Source: Paraprevotella xylaniphila YIT 11841 (GTDB taxonomy: Bacteria > Bacteroidota > Bacteroidia > Bacteroidales > Bacteroidaceae). Taken from it: a DNA stretch of 64,000 nucleotides. How positions within the stretch are numbered: the stretch's first letter is position 1; every line of letters starts with the position of its first letter. Below are positions 36,396-47,241 of this stretch, piece after piece. The stretch is taken from contig NZ_GL883886.1 in assembly GCF_000205165.1 (NCBI RefSeq), positions 141,468 to 205,467 on the forward strand, given 5' to 3'. Made by a program: the position numbers and the translations under genes. Under the pieces are notes generated by a model. It searched no databases. It was given only the letters and a program-made list of their open reading frames with translations, and was not told where the DNA came from.

Positions 36396-37970
36396 ATGGA
36401 AAGAATGAAATATATCCGTTTGCTATGGTTGGTGTTGCCGTTCTTATGGCAAAGCTGTGCGGAAGATAAGGGGAATTACGATTACAGGGATTTGAACGAT
36501 TTGAACATTTCGTTCGATGACGCTTATTCTGCCATTTCCCGTGAACCTTTCGTCATAAAGCCGGAGGTGGCAGCAAAAGAGTTCGTACCGGATGCTTATA
36601 CTTATGAATGGAAGGCGTACGACCAGGCCGGGAGCCAGGAACCGGTTGTGTTGGGTACGGCTTTGAATCTGGATGTGGAATTGACTCTTGCACAGGGCAA
36701 CTATCAGTTGGTACTGACCATTAGGGAGAAGGCGTCGGGGCTGTATTATCAAAAGTCGGCCACGTTGAACGTGGATACGCCGCTTTCGTTGGGGTGGTTG
36801 GTATTGTGCTCCGACAACGGGCGTGTGCGTCTGGACATGGTGTCGCACATCAAGGAAACGGATAATGTGAATTATGATTTGTTGAAAGGGACGGAGTTGG
36901 AGGATTGGCTACAACCTTACCAGCTGGTTTGCGACCCCGGGATGCAAGAGCCTTTCTATTTGGTGGCCGGTAGTGGGACTACGCGTTTGAGCAATAACGA
37001 TTTTCAGTGGAACGACTCCTATATGATAGGTTATGAGTTCGGTAACGGAATGTATACCGGTACGGTACGTTGCTTGGCTTCTCACAGGCCAGGCAAGTTG
37101 TTTGTCGATATTGCGGGACGTGTGTATTATTGTAATACTTTGTCCGGCGACGGGTTGTTCGGTTCCGTCCGAGCCAATGGTTTTTATGTAGAGCCGGCAG
37201 TCGGTTATAATGCCAAAGGGACTCCTTTTATTCCGGCTTTTATGATGTGGGACAAGAATAACCGCCGTTTTGTGGTCTGTGCTTCGGAGTTCGCGTCTAT
37301 CGGATTGGATAATGTGAGAGACGTGCCGATGGATGAATTGGCCGCCGACGGTTTCCCTACAGTGAATGAAGAGCTTTTCGCATGGCCGAAAAGAGCAGAC
37401 CGAATGGACTTTATCTGTATGGAGAATACCCGCTACGACCGTAATCAGGACGGTAACGGGATGACATATGCCGTTTTGGGTAAAGACAACCAACGTTTCT
37501 TGTATGGCATCATTCTCAATGAACTTTACTCTTTTGCCGAAGCCAAATACGGTTATGCCTATGAGAAAGCTTATTATGTGGATTTGTCTGCTTGTACCGA
37601 CATTGCCGGGGCCACACACTTTGCGTTCAGTTCCCTGAAGACATTTATGTATTATGCCGTGGGTAGAAAGGTCTATCGCGTGAATTTTTCCAATGCGGCT
37701 CCGGCGGCAGAATTACAGTTCGAATTGCCAGAAGGAGAAGAAATCACCTGTTTGAAATTCTATCTGTGGGAACAAGAAGACACAGACAACCGTTCTTACG
37801 ACCTGATTGTAGGCAGCAAGAAAAATGATACGGGCGAGGGTACATTGCGTATTTATGACGGATTCACGAATGAAGGCAATTTCCAGAATGCCGTTCCGGT
37901 GGAACGATACTCCGGTTTTGCAGATATTGTGGACGTGATTTACCGCGAGAAAGTAATTTATCAACAATAA
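36396..37970 (+). CDS. PKD-like family lipoprotein
   Basis: A 524-residue lipoprotein, with lipobox WQSC at cysteine 21 followed by AEDKGNYDYRDLNDLNISFD, the opening signature of the Bacteroidota PKD-like family. An Ig/PKD-like strand set (about 45-130, with FVIKPEVAAKEFVPDAYTYEWKA and LVLTIREKASGLYYQKSATL) precedes a longer domain that may be a beta-propeller (about 135-520: blades with WLVLCSDNGRV, FVDIAGRVYYC and LIVGSKKND). In this operon type it probably sits on the surface next to SusCD and binds ligand. Starts 11 bases after DUF4843. Confidence 0.8.
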   Translation: MERMKYIRLLWLVLPFLWQSCAEDKGNYDYRDLNDLNISFDDAYSAISREPFVIKPEVAAKEFVPDAYTYEWKAYDQAGSQEPVVLGTALNLDVELTLAQGNYQLVLTIREKASGLYYQKSATLNVDTPLSLGWLVLCSDNGRVRLDMVSHIKETDNVNYDLLKGTELEDWLQPYQLVCDPGMQEPFYLVAGSGTTRLSNNDFQWNDSYMIGYEFGNGMYTGTVRCLASHRPGKLFVDIAGRVYYCNTLSGDGLFGSVRANGFYVEPAVGYNAKGTPFIPAFMMWDKNNRRFVVCASEFASIGLDNVRDVPMDELAADGFPTVNEELFAWPKRADRMDFICMENTRYDRNQDGNGMTYAVLGKDNQRFLYGIILNELYSFAEAKYGYAYEKAYYVDLSACTDIAGATHFAFSSLKTFMYYAVGRKVYRVNFSNAAPAAELQFELPEGEEITCLKFYLWEQEDTDNRSYDLIVGSKKNDTGEGTLRIYDGFTNEGNFQNAVPVERYSGFADIVDVIYREKVIYQQ

Positions 37971-37976
37971 TTAATA

Positions 37977-39362
37977 ATGAATGAGATGATGAAAAATAAT
38001 ATGTGGTTTAAGACAGCCTTTTTAACGTTTGTCTTTTGTGTTTTGGGGTTCGTACAGAGTCGGGCCGATATTCAGTTGACAGTCGATGTGGCAAATAAGA
38101 CGGCTTCGACAGTTGTTGTGGTGTATCAGACTACGATCGTAGAGATTCCGTTAGACGACAACGGGCACGGTAGTCATACCTTTCAGCATATAGGTGCCGT
38201 ACATGCCAGTCTGTTTTATGGAATGGACAGCAAAAATATTTTTTTGGAAGACGGAGATCGTATCCATATCTCCTTCGACGGGGCTGATTTCAAGGGAACC
38301 GTAAAATTTGAAGCGGATGGAGGCAAAGAGAAAATCTTTAAGTATCTGAATCAGGTGACCCTGTTGGATGTCCCGCAAGAGAAGATGGCCCTGCCATTTG
38401 ATGAGTACGCCGCGTTGGTGGACAAGAAAGAAGAGTCCATGATGCGTATATTGAAGGCATGGAAGTTGGACGAAGTCAGTCCGCGTTTCGTTGCCGTCGA
38501 AACCGGCCGCATCCGTTATGCCTATGCTTCTTCGCTGATGATGTACGCTGTGGGGCATCCTTTTGTGGCTCAGGATACCACTTACCGCCCGGACGAAGCC
38601 TATTACGATACGCTTAAAAAGTATGCTGTGGCAGACGAAAACCTGGTAGAACTGAAAGAGTATCGTGAGTATATGAAGGAGATAGCCCGAATGTTCGGCT
38701 GCAAGAAAGAAGAAGCAAAGACACCATACGACCGTACTATTTGCATGATGAACTACATTGCCGACCATATCGAGGACGACAAAGTGAAACAGACGCTGCT
38801 GAACGTGTTGGCTATCGAGCAAGTAGAACAGTATGGCATCAGCAATATAGATGAATTGCTGAATCTGCACGGCACTTACGTGACCGATCCCGTACTGCAG
38901 ACTGCCTTCAAAGAAAAATATGATGCTTGGGATTTGGCTCGTCCGGGTAACCCTTCTCCCGATTTCCGGGCATGGGACGTGGACGGGAAAGCTTATACCG
39001 TAGCCGATTTCAAGGGGAAATATGTGTATATCGATCTTTGGGCGACGTGGTGCGGTCCGTGCCGCCGTGAGATGCCTTTTCTCAAGCAGTTGGAGGAAGA
39101 ATACAAAGGGCGCAATATCACCTTCCTGAGCCTTTCTACGGATGCACGTAAGGCCGATTGGCTGAAGATGGTGAAAAGTCAGCCGATGACGGGAATACAG
39201 TTGCATTTAGGTACCGGCAGCCGTTTCCAGACGGCATACAAGGCCGACGGTATTCCCCATTTCATCCTGCTCGATCCCGAGGGGAAGATTGTGAATGCCA
39301 ATATGTTGCGTCCTTCTTCGCCCGACATTCGCAGTTACTTGGACCGTCAACCCGGTCTGTAA
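37977..39362 (+). CDS. TlpA-like thioredoxin-fold protein of the SusCD operon
   Basis: A 461-residue exported protein: signal peptide ending SRADI, a N-terminal beta-rich domain plus helical region (about 30-310), and a C-terminal TlpA/AhpC-TSA thioredoxin domain (about 318-461) with the redox motif WCGPC (residues 358-362). Redox partners or substrates in the periplasm are likely. Possible starts are the ATGs at 37977, 37986 and 37989. It ends the SusC operon and is followed by a terminator. A thiol-disulfide protein in a SusCD operon occurs in the operon type that carries DUF4843 and PKD-like lipoproteins. Confidence 0.85.
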   Translation: MNEMMKNNMWFKTAFLTFVFCVLGFVQSRADIQLTVDVANKTASTVVVVYQTTIVEIPLDDNGHGSHTFQHIGAVHASLFYGMDSKNIFLEDGDRIHISFDGADFKGTVKFEADGGKEKIFKYLNQVTLLDVPQEKMALPFDEYAALVDKKEESMMRILKAWKLDEVSPRFVAVETGRIRYAYASSLMMYAVGHPFVAQDTTYRPDEAYYDTLKKYAVADENLVELKEYREYMKEIARMFGCKKEEAKTPYDRTICMMNYIADHIEDDKVKQTLLNVLAIEQVEQYGISNIDELLNLHGTYVTDPVLQTAFKEKYDAWDLARPGNPSPDFRAWDVDGKAYTVADFKGKYVYIDLWATWCGPCRREMPFLKQLEEEYKGRNITFLSLSTDARKADWLKMVKSQPMTGIQLHLGTGSRFQTAYKADGIPHFILLDPEGKIVNANMLRPSSPDIRSYLDRQPGL

Positions 39363-39380
39363 AGGAAGTGATATGAGGAT

Positions 39381-39407
39381 AAAAGGAGCTTTCGGGCTCC
39401 TTTTTTT
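39381..39407 (+). terminator. Terminator after the SusCD operon
   Basis: AAAAGGAGC (39381-39389) pairs with GCTCCTTTT (39396-39404), followed by further T residues. Confidence 0.8.
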
Positions 39408-39530
39408 GTGGGGACAAGCCTTGTACGGTTACACTCGGAAATATCTTTTTTGTTTTTTTACGGCACGGACGGTTGACGAAGAATGTTATTTTTTTCATCT
39501 TTGTACAATTAAATTCCAAGAGCCGTAACT

Positions 39531-40979
39531 ATGAATGTTTCCATTGAAATAGGATTGCTTGTATCCGCCTTTCTGATTTTCTGTAGTATCCTGATGAGCA
39601 AGACCGGTTACCGTTTCGGTATCCCTACCCTGTTGATGTTCTTGTTGGCCGGCATGCTGTTCGGCACAGACGGTCTGGGCATACAGTTCGACGATGTGTC
39701 GGTGGCCCAACATATCGGTATGGTGGCATTGTGTATCATTCTTTTCACGGGAGGAATGGACACGAAGATGGAGGACATCCGTCCGGTATTGTCGCCGGGG
39801 GTCATGTTGGCTACCTCCGGCGTGTTTCTGACTACGCTTTTTTGCGGATTGTTCGTCTATTGGGTTTCCGGTTGGCAACTGCATACGGGCGTCGGTTTCA
39901 CCCTCATCGGTTCCTTGTTATTGGCCGCCACGATGTCGTCCACCGACTCCGCCTCCGTCTTCAACATCCTTCGTTCGCAGCAAATCAACCTGAAACATAA
40001 TCTTAAACCGATGTTGGAACTCGAAAGCGGGAGCAATGACCCGATGGCCTATCTGTTGACCATCATCCTGATACAATGCCTGCAGGCCGGAGGAGTTTCA
40101 GGTTGGGAAATCCTGTGGTCTTTTCTGCTGCAGTTTGTAGTCGGCATAGCCGGGGGGTATCTGTTGGGACGTTTGTCCGTATGGCTCATCAACCGTGTGA
40201 GCCTGAAGAATGCCGAGCTTTATTCCATCATGGTGCTTTGTTTCATTTTCATCATTTATTGCTCGGTCTATTTGCTGAAAGGCAATGGGTATCTGGCGGT
40301 TTATATTGCCGGTATGGTCATCGGCAACAGCCGCCTGTTCAAGAAGAAGGAAATAGGAACTTTTCTCGATGGCATGACATGGCTGCTCCAGATTGTGATG
40401 TTCCTCATGTTGGGACTGCTGGTCAATCCCCACGAGATGCTTCCCGTCATGCTGACGGCTGTCCTGGTCAGCGTCTTTATGACCTTTGTGGCCCGTCCGC
40501 TTAGCGTATGGTTAAGCCTTCTGCCTTTTGGACGGAAAATCACGAATAAATCCAAGCTTTTTATTTCCTGGGTCGGTATCCGTGGGGCTGCTCCCATTAT
40601 TTTCGCTACCTATCCGGTGATGGCGCAAGTGGACGGTGCCAGTCAGATTTTCAATATCGTGTTTTTCGTCACGTTGATATCTTTGCTTTTTCAGGGTATG
40701 TCCTTGTCATGGGTGGCACGTAAGTTGGGCCTTACGGAACCCTTGCCGGAAAAAGAGGACAACTTCGGTATCGAACTGACCGAGGATGTCGGGAGCACGT
40801 TACGCGAAGTGCTTTGTACGGAAGAGCTTCTGCAACGGGGACGTCATATTCGCGAACTGTCGCTCCCGGAAGGAACGCTGGTTATTATGATTAAGCGGGG
40901 CGACCGTTATATTGTGCCGAACGGTTCGCTGGAACTGATGTTGGGCGACCGGTTGTTATTGATGATTCATAATGTATAA
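39531..40979 (+). CDS. NhaP2-type potassium/proton antiporter
   Basis: A 482-residue CPA1-family cation/proton antiporter. About 12 membrane helices cover residues 1-390, with the ion-path motif SSTDSASVFNIL and GSNDPMAYLLTI (helix 5-type acidic residues), then a C-terminal RCK/TrkA-C domain (about 405-482: EVLCTEELLQRGRHIRELSLP, GDRYIVPNGSLELMLGDRLL). The TrkA-C domain and length match NhaP2/CvrA K+/H+ antiporters, which protect against high potassium and alkaline stress. Single gene; the promoter resembles CATCTTTG (39498-39505), off consensus by one base. Confidence 0.88.
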   Translation: MNVSIEIGLLVSAFLIFCSILMSKTGYRFGIPTLLMFLLAGMLFGTDGLGIQFDDVSVAQHIGMVALCIILFTGGMDTKMEDIRPVLSPGVMLATSGVFLTTLFCGLFVYWVSGWQLHTGVGFTLIGSLLLAATMSSTDSASVFNILRSQQINLKHNLKPMLELESGSNDPMAYLLTIILIQCLQAGGVSGWEILWSFLLQFVVGIAGGYLLGRLSVWLINRVSLKNAELYSIMVLCFIFIIYCSVYLLKGNGYLAVYIAGMVIGNSRLFKKKEIGTFLDGMTWLLQIVMFLMLGLLVNPHEMLPVMLTAVLVSVFMTFVARPLSVWLSLLPFGRKITNKSKLFISWVGIRGAAPIIFATYPVMAQVDGASQIFNIVFFVTLISLLFQGMSLSWVARKLGLTEPLPEKEDNFGIELTEDVGSTLREVLCTEELLQRGRHIRELSLPEGTLVIMIKRGDRYIVPNGSLELMLGDRLLLMIHNV

Positions 40980-41174
40980 ATGATTGTTTATAAGTTATCT
41001 ATATTTTCCTTTGAGGCTTTTTGTTCTTTTTGTGCCGGATGGTTTTCCATTTCTGCCGGACGTTTTTTGGTCTTGTATCGGGTGGTTGGCTGTTTCGTGT
41101 TTGGCTATTCATGATTTTCAGCGAGGAGTCCGACTATATGCTTTCTTCTTTTCTACCCCATGCTCCAGATATGG

Positions 41175-41208
41175 AAAACGGTCACCCCGACCTAAGCCGG
41201 AATGACCG
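41175..41208 (-). terminator. Terminator after mutB
   Basis: On the minus strand CGGTCATTCCGGC pairs, with G-U wobbles, with GTCGGGGTGACCG, and runs into TTTT (plus-strand A run 41175-41178). The surrounding 40980-41233 stretch contains no gene that I can support. Confidence 0.7.
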
Positions 41209-41233
41209 CCATGAAGAAAAAATTAAGTGGTAT

Positions 41234-43399
41234 TTATTCTTTGTCCAAAAGGATTTTCATCATTTCACAGGCTGCTTTGGCTACGGAGGTTCCGGGACCG
41301 AAGATAGCCGCTACGCCTGCTTTGTACAGGAAGTCGTAGTCCTGCGCCGGGATGACACCGCCTGCGATGACCATGATGTCCTCGCGTCCCAACCGCTTCA
41401 ACTCTTCGATGACTTGCGGGATGAGGGTCTTGTGTCCGGCTGCCAGCGAACTTACGCCCATGATGTTCACGTCGTTCTCTACGGCTTGGCGTGCAGCTTC
41501 GGCCGGTGTCTGGAACAACGGTCCCATGTCGACATCGAAACCGCAGTCGGCATAACCCGTGGCACAAACCTTGGCTCCACGGTCGTGCCCGTCCTGCCCC
41601 ATTTTGGCAATCATGATACGCGGCCGGCGGCCTTCCTGCCGGGCGAACTCTTCCGTCAACTCGCATGCTTCGGCGAAGTCGGCGTCTGCTTTGCTTTCTG
41701 ATGAATACACTTGTGAAATAGTTCTGATTACGGCTTTATATCGGCCTACGATAGCCTCGCAAGCGTCTGAAATCTCTCCTAACGTGGCACGTACACTAGC
41801 TGCCTTTACGGCCAAGTCAAGAAGGTTGTGTTCGCTTTTCTTACCTTCGTTGAACTCGCGTACGCATTCGGTGATGGCGTCCAATGCCTTTTTCACCTCT
41901 TCCTCGTTCCGTCCGGCTTTCAGTTTCTTCAGGTTTTCTTCCTGTTGCAGGCGGACGGCAGTGTTGTCCACTTCGAGGATGTCGATAGGATCTTCGTGGT
42001 CCAAACGGTATTTGTTCACACCCACGATGGTCTGTGCGCCGGAGTCGATACGGGCCTGCGTACGGGCTGCGGCCTCTTCGATACGCATCTTGGGCAGACC
42101 GGTTTCGATGGCTTTGGCCATACCGCCCAGTTTCTCGATTTCCTGAATGTGTTCCCAAGCCTTGTGGACGAGTTCGTTCGTCAGGGTTTCCACATAGTAA
42201 GAACCGGCCCACGGGTCAATGTGCTTGCACACTTGGGTTTCGTTCTGGATGTATATCTGCGTGTTACGTGCGATACGGGCTGAGAAATCCGTCGGCAGGG
42301 CGATGGCTTCGTCCAACGAGTTGGTATGCAACGACTGGGTGTGCCCCAAAACGGCTGCCATGGCCTCGATACACGTACGTCCCACGTTGTTGAACGGGTC
42401 CTGTTCCGTAAGCGACCAACCGGAAGTCTGCGAGTGGGTACGCAACGCCATGGATTTCGGGTTTTTCGCACCAAAGCTTTTCACGATTTTTGCCCACAGC
42501 AAACGTGCCGCACGCATCTTGGCAATCTCCATGAAATGGTTCATGCCAATGGCCCAAAAGAAAGACAAACGAGGCGCGAATGCGTCGATGTCGATTCCGG
42601 CGTTCACTCCGGCGCGCAGGTAGTCCATACCGTCGGCCAATGTGTAGGCCAGCTCGATGTCCGCCGTGGCACCGGCTTCCTGCATGTGGTAACCGGAGAT
42701 GGAAATGGAGTTGAACTTAGGCATCTTCTGTGAAGTGTACTCAAAGATGTCGGCAATAATCTTCATCGAGAAGGCGGGCGGATAAATATAGGTGTTGCGC
42801 ACCATGAATTCTTTCAGGATGTCGTTCTGGATGGTTCCGGCCATTTCTTCCAACTGTGCGCCTTGTTCCAGTCCGGCGTTGATGTAAAAGGCCAGGATGG
42901 GGAGCACGGCACCGTTCATCGTCATGGAGACGGACATCTTGTTCAAGGGGATTCCCTCGAAAAGCACTTTCATGTTCTCCAATGAACAGATTGACACGCC
43001 GGCCTTGCCCACGTCGCCTACCACACGTTCGTTGTCTGGGTCGTAGCCACGATGTGTCGGGAGGTCGAAAGCCACGGACAAACCTTTCTGTCCGCTGGCC
43101 AAGTTGCGGCGGTAGAATGCGTTACTTTCCTCGGCGGTGGAGAATCCGGCGTACTGGCGGATGGTCCACGGGCGGAACGGGTACATCATGCTGTACGGGC
43201 CGCGCAGGAACGGAGGTATACCGGCTGCAAAGTCCAAATGCTCCATTCCTTCCAAATCCTCTTGGGTGTACACCGGCTGGATGTCGATCTGTTCGGGCGT
43301 TTTCCAGTTGGCGGTGATACCGTTTTCTTTTTGCCAGTCCTGGCCGTTCTTTTGGCCGAAACCGGAGAATATGTTTATGTCTTTAAAATTCTGTCTCAT
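41234..43399 (-). CDS. mutB: MutB, methylmalonyl-CoA mutase large subunit
   Basis: The 721-residue catalytic subunit interconverting succinyl-CoA and methylmalonyl-CoA. The N-terminal TIM barrel (about 50-420) contains [20 protein letters not shown], the substrate tunnel motifs and [11 protein letters not shown]; the C-terminal B12 domain (about 591-721) has DGHDRG with the cobalt-ligating H605 and the GG..IPAQD end. The order and length match P. shermanii MutB. It overlaps mutA by 4 bases (ATGA), so the subunits are translationally coupled. It works with MeaB (0.1 kb) and feeds the decarboxylase at 50-54 kb. Confidence 0.97.
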   Translation of the reverse strand: MRQNFKDINIFSGFGQKNGQDWQKENGITANWKTPEQIDIQPVYTQEDLEGMEHLDFAAGIPPFLRGPYSMMYPFRPWTIRQYAGFSTAEESNAFYRRNLASGQKGLSVAFDLPTHRGYDPDNERVVGDVGKAGVSICSLENMKVLFEGIPLNKMSVSMTMNGAVLPILAFYINAGLEQGAQLEEMAGTIQNDILKEFMVRNTYIYPPAFSMKIIADIFEYTSQKMPKFNSISISGYHMQEAGATADIELAYTLADGMDYLRAGVNAGIDIDAFAPRLSFFWAIGMNHFMEIAKMRAARLLWAKIVKSFGAKNPKSMALRTHSQTSGWSLTEQDPFNNVGRTCIEAMAAVLGHTQSLHTNSLDEAIALPTDFSARIARNTQIYIQNETQVCKHIDPWAGSYYVETLTNELVHKAWEHIQEIEKLGGMAKAIETGLPKMRIEEAAARTQARIDSGAQTIVGVNKYRLDHEDPIDILEVDNTAVRLQQEENLKKLKAGRNEEEVKKALDAITECVREFNEGKKSEHNLLDLAVKAASVRATLGEISDACEAIVGRYKAVIRTISQVYSSESKADADFAEACELTEEFARQEGRRPRIMIAKMGQDGHDRGAKVCATGYADCGFDVDMGPLFQTPAEAARQAVENDVNIMGVSSLAAGHKTLIPQVIEELKRLGREDIMVIAGGVIPAQDYDFLYKAGVAAIFGPGTSVAKAACEMMKILLDKE

Positions 43400-45303
43400 T
43401 TGATTCCCAATTTTGCGTTATACTCTTTCAGTGTCTGGAGTTGGTCTACACGGACGTGGATGAAATACTCGATACCTGCGGCTTTCAAGTCCTCCATGCA
43501 GGCCGGAGCACCGGCCACGACAAACATGGCACGGCCGTCTACGGCTTTGAAAGCCGGGATGGCATATTCGGCGTATTCGTCATCGCTGGAGCAAAGCACC
43601 ACGATGTCGGCACCTGCCTTCATGGCGGCTTCCACGCCTTCTTCCACGGTTGGGAAACCTAAATTGTCTATCACCTTGTAGCCGGCGCAAGCCAGGAAGT
43701 TGCAACTGAACTGGGCGCGTGCCTGACGCATGGCCAGGTTGCCTATGGTGAGCATGAAAGCCACCGGCTGCTTTTCGGCTTGTTCTGTCTGTAGGCGCAA
43801 TGTTTCGAAATCGGCAGCCAGACGGCTTGTTTCCAGTTTGGCGAACGGTTTTTCGCAACTGTCACCGTGGCTGTGGCAGCAGCATGTGGCAGCCAATGGG
43901 GCTTTTCCTTCGCTCTTTTCGTTGAAGTTGGGGAATTGGTTCGTTCCGAGCAGGAACTCCTTGCGCTTGCCTGCGTTGGCATGACGCTTGGCGTTGGTGT
44001 CGTTCACGGCCTTTTGGATGCTGCCTGCCTTGGCGGCTGCAAGGAATCCGCCCTCTTCTTCTACGGTAAGGAACAGTTTCCAAGCTTCTTCTGCCAACGA
44101 ACGGGTGAGCGTTTCGATGAAATATGACCCACCGGCCACGTCTACGATTTTGTCGAAGTGGCTTTCTTCCTGCAACAACAGCTGTTGGTTGCGGGCGATA
44201 CGTTCAGCAAAATCAGTCGGAGTCTCGTATGGAGTGTCGAACGGAGTCACTACGATGGCGTCTACGTTGGCCAATGCGGCACTCATCGCCTCAGTCTGCG
44301 TGCGCAGCATGTTCACGTAGCTGTCGAACACCGTCATGTTGTAAGTGGAAGTGGTGGCGTTGACATACATTTTGCAGGCACAGTTGCAGAACTTATCCTC
44401 ACCCGTGTTGGTGCAGTCTTCGCGCGGACAAACCGGGTTATATTGTTTTACGATGTTGGCCCACATCATGCGTGCAGCACGGAACTTGGCGATTTCCATG
44501 AAATAGACACCGCTGATGCCGAAGTTGAATTTGATTTTCTTGGCGGCAAGGGCTGCCGGGATACCGGCCTCTACCATCAGGTTGAGGTATTCGTTCCCCC
44601 ATGCCAGGGCATAGCCCAGTTCCTGATAGATATAAGCACCGGCGTTGCAGAGCGTGTCGGCATTGATACAAACGCAACGCATTTTCGGGAACGGTGCGAG
44701 GATATTGACCAGTTCCGCCAGTCTGTTCAACAGGGCGGTCGTATCCTTGCCCTTGGTCAGTATCTTCTGCATCGGGTCGAAGTCGATGCTGCCCACTAAT
44801 GCGGCGCGGTCATATCCTTTTTCATCGTAGTATGCCGTCAGGAGACGGGCTAATTCTACGGTATGACCTTGACAAGTACTGAAATTCAGTTCCACCGCAT
44901 CGGCCTTGATTCCTTCCAATAAAGTGGAGATGAACGTGGCGTTCAACTCTTTGGCCGGGACTTTAAACCCTAATGATGTGACTCCTTTATTCAGGAGGTC
45001 GAGTGCTTTTTCATTCGCTTCTTTTGGGGCGGTCACTCGGATGTTTTGGCGGACATACCAACGGTTGTTGTCCTTCTTGTTCCCTCTAACATAGGGGAAT
45101 TCGCCGGGAAGTGCATGGGTTTGCGCCATACCTTCCAAATCTTCTTTTCGGTAAAATGGTTCTGCGCTGAACCCTTCATTGGTTCTCCAGACCATTTTTT
45201 TCTGATAATCCGCACCTTTGAGGTCGACGTTGATTTTGTCGAGCCATTCTTGTCGCGTAGGTGCAATGAAGTCAGAGAAAAGCTTTTCTTTACTATCTGC
45301 CAT
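43396..45303 (-). CDS. mutA: MutA, methylmalonyl-CoA mutase small subunit
   Basis: The 635-residue non-catalytic partner of MutB. It keeps the mutase barrel but lacks the cobalamin DxHxxG motif in its C-terminal domain, as expected for MutA. Unusual are two cysteine clusters: [20 protein letters not shown] (C292, C297, C306, C308, C310) within the barrel and [10 protein letters not shown] (C474-C476, C483) in the linker between the two domains. The chain is longer than neighbours of the family I recall. The gene starts the mutAB operon; a complete promoter lies upstream (45338-45369). Confidence 0.95.
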   Translation of the reverse strand: MADSKEKLFSDFIAPTRQEWLDKINVDLKGADYQKKMVWRTNEGFSAEPFYRKEDLEGMAQTHALPGEFPYVRGNKKDNNRWYVRQNIRVTAPKEANEKALDLLNKGVTSLGFKVPAKELNATFISTLLEGIKADAVELNFSTCQGHTVELARLLTAYYDEKGYDRAALVGSIDFDPMQKILTKGKDTTALLNRLAELVNILAPFPKMRCVCINADTLCNAGAYIYQELGYALAWGNEYLNLMVEAGIPAALAAKKIKFNFGISGVYFMEIAKFRAARMMWANIVKQYNPVCPREDCTNTGEDKFCNCACKMYVNATTSTYNMTVFDSYVNMLRTQTEAMSAALANVDAIVVTPFDTPYETPTDFAERIARNQQLLLQEESHFDKIVDVAGGSYFIETLTRSLAEEAWKLFLTVEEEGGFLAAAKAGSIQKAVNDTNAKRHANAGKRKEFLLGTNQFPNFNEKSEGKAPLAATCCCHSHGDSCEKPFAKLETSRLAADFETLRLQTEQAEKQPVAFMLTIGNLAMRQARAQFSCNFLACAGYKVIDNLGFPTVEEGVEAAMKAGADIVVLCSSDDEYAEYAIPAFKAVDGRAMFVVAGAPACMEDLKAAGIEYFIHVRVDQLQTLKEYNAKLGIK

Positions 45304-45337
45304 AGCTATACTGTTAAAAAGAATTTTATCAATCGAA

Positions 45338-45369
45338 CAAAAGTAACAAAACTTTTGTAGAAGTACAAA
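45338..45369 (-). promoter_or_regulatory. Promoter for mutAB
   Basis: Leftward TTTG (45366-45369), 20-base spacer and TACTTTTG (45338-45345): a full Bacteroidota -33/-7 promoter about 35 bases before the mutA ATG. Confidence 0.75.
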
Positions 45370-45409
45370 AAATCAGATGGAAAAACTCAGTTGGTGTCCT
45401 TTTTTTGAG

Positions 45410-45417
45410 TACTTTTG
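45410..45417 (+). promoter_or_regulatory. Promoter element for the YidE-like transporter
   Basis: Rightward TACTTTTG, with the ATG at 45472. It is back to back with the mutAB promoter across about 70 bases. Confidence 0.6.
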
Positions 45418-45471
45418 CCGACGAATAGGAAGAATTAAAAAATCATTTATATATAAAATTAAAGTAAAGCG

Positions 45472-47166
45472 ATGAATTGGTTAGAGCAATTGCTGTTTGA
45501 TTCAAATTCCATTGCCCATATCGTCTTGTTGTACACGGCGGTAATTTCTTTGGGAGTCTATTTGGGAAAAATTAAATTTTTCGGCATCTCATTAGGAGTG
45601 ACGTTCGTGTTGTTTGCAGGTATTTTGGCCGGACATTTCGGATTTACCGGTCCTGTCTCCACGTTGAATTTCTTGCAGGATTTCGGTTTGATACTGTTTG
45701 TGTATTGTATCGGCTTGCAGGTGGGACCGGGGTTCTTCGAGTCTTTCAAGAAAGGTGGTGTGACATTGAATCTGTTGGCTTGTGGCATCGTGGCGTTGAA
45801 CATCCTGGTGATGTTGGTTTTGTATTTTTGTGTGTTTGATACGAACGACCCGCGTAACTTGCCGATGATGGTGGGGGTACTTTGCGGTGCGGTGACAAAC
45901 ACGCCGGGATTGGGGGCGGCCACGGAGGCGTTGACCCAGGTCTTTGCGAACGGGCAGGCCATTCCGCAGATAGCTTCAGGTTATGCTTGTGCCTATCCCC
46001 TCGGGGTGGTGGGTATTATCGCTGCTACTATTTCCATTCGTTATATTTGCGGTATCGTGTTGAAAGACGAGGAAGACCGTATATTGGCGCAACAGGCAGA
46101 AAACCCGCACGCCAAGCCTCACAAGATGACTTTGAAGGTCACGAACACGGCCCTGCATGAAAAGACGTTGCTGCAGGTGCGCGATTTCTTGGGACGCAAT
46201 TATGTTTGTTCGCGTGCCTTGCATGACGGCCATGTAAGTATACCGACCAAGGATACGAAGTTTTATTTGGGCGACCACTTGTTCATTACTTGTGCCGAAG
46301 ACGATGCGGAAGCTGTCCGTGCCTTTATCGGACCGGAAGAATATATCGACTGGGACATGCAGGACATGCCGATGGTGTCGAAGAGCATTGTGGTAACTCA
46401 ACCGAAAATGAACGGCAAGACTTTCGGCCAGTTGCATTTCAGTTCTGTCTATGGGGTGAATGTGACGCGTATTTCCCGTTCCGGAATGAACCTTTTCGCC
46501 GACCGTAACTTGCGTATGCAGGTGGGCGACAAGATTGTCGTGGTTGGGCCGGAAGATGCAGTCGACCGTGTGGCGAGCCTGATGGGTAACTCCGTGAAGC
46601 GTTTGGATCATCCCAACTTAGTGACGATTTTTGTCGGTATTCTGGTCGGCATCATATTCGGAAGCATTCCGTTTGCTTTCCCGGGCGTGCCCACGCCTGT
46701 GAAGCTCGGTTTGGCCGGAGGGCCGCTGATTGTGGCCATTTTGATAGGCCGTTTCGGTTATAAGTTCCGTTTGGTCACGTATGTGTCTACAAGTGCCAAT
46801 TTCATGTTGCGCGAGTTCGGATTAGCTTTATTCCTGGCCAGTGTGGGGATAAAAGCCGGGGAGCATTTTGTGGAGACTGTTGTTGCCGGTGACGGTCTGA
46901 CGTATGTGTGGACCGGTTTCCTGATAACTGTGATACCTATATTAATAATAGGTATAATTGCCCGGATGCGTTTCAAGTTGAACTACTTCACTATCATGGG
47001 ATTGATAGCCGGTAGCACGACCGACCCCCCGGCCTTGGCTTTTGCCAATCAGGCATCCAGTACGGATGCTCCTGCTGTGGGCTATTCTACTGTTTACCCG
47101 TTGACGATGTTCTTGCGCATTCTGACGGCACAGTTGATTGTACTGTTGCTTTGCGGGGCATTCTGA
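45472..47166 (+). CDS. AspT/YidE-type antiporter with paired RCK domains
   Basis: A 564-residue membrane transporter of the AspT/YidE/YbjL family. Two halves of membrane helices (about 10-200 and 395-560) flank two soluble RCK_C/TrkA-C domains (about 215-380: [49 protein letters not shown]). Each membrane half has a G-rich repeat ([16 protein letters not shown] and [17 protein letters not shown]), as in the aspartate:alanine antiporter. Substrate unknown; a dicarboxylate such as succinate would suit the metabolic neighbourhood, but that is only a guess. Confidence 0.85.
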   Translation: MNWLEQLLFDSNSIAHIVLLYTAVISLGVYLGKIKFFGISLGVTFVLFAGILAGHFGFTGPVSTLNFLQDFGLILFVYCIGLQVGPGFFESFKKGGVTLNLLACGIVALNILVMLVLYFCVFDTNDPRNLPMMVGVLCGAVTNTPGLGAATEALTQVFANGQAIPQIASGYACAYPLGVVGIIAATISIRYICGIVLKDEEDRILAQQAENPHAKPHKMTLKVTNTALHEKTLLQVRDFLGRNYVCSRALHDGHVSIPTKDTKFYLGDHLFITCAEDDAEAVRAFIGPEEYIDWDMQDMPMVSKSIVVTQPKMNGKTFGQLHFSSVYGVNVTRISRSGMNLFADRNLRMQVGDKIVVVGPEDAVDRVASLMGNSVKRLDHPNLVTIFVGILVGIIFGSIPFAFPGVPTPVKLGLAGGPLIVAILIGRFGYKFRLVTYVSTSANFMLREFGLALFLASVGIKAGEHFVETVVAGDGLTYVWTGFLITVIPILIIGIIARMRFKLNYFTIMGLIAGSTTDPPALAFANQASSTDAPAVGYSTVYPLTMFLRILTAQLIVLLLCGAF

Positions 47167-47185
47167 TGCCGTGCAGGTAGATTTG

Positions 47186-47230
47186 TACGTATGGCGCCCG
47201 GTTTATCCAATAAACCGGGCGCCATACGTA
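47186..47230. terminator. Perfect 20-bp hairpin between convergent genes
   Basis: Arms 47186-47205 and 47211-47230 are perfect reverse complements (TACGTATGGCGCCCGGTTTA is one arm) with a 5-base loop. There is no T run, so it may act as a transcription barrier for the convergent YidE-like and phosphoesterase genes, or be a stable extruding palindrome. Confidence 0.6.
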
Positions 47231-47241
47231 TAATGCGGATT

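Noticed and set aside
38151..39206. 351-codon minus-strand open frame
   Set aside because: Antisense to the TlpA-like gene, which has an intact signal peptide and WCGPC motif.
29567..39362. Interpretation of the SusCD operon as a classical polysaccharide-utilisation locus
   Set aside because: No glycoside hydrolase, lyase or sensor gene is present in the operon itself; the CAZymes at 17-23.6 kb are separated by the helicase and topB and face the other way.
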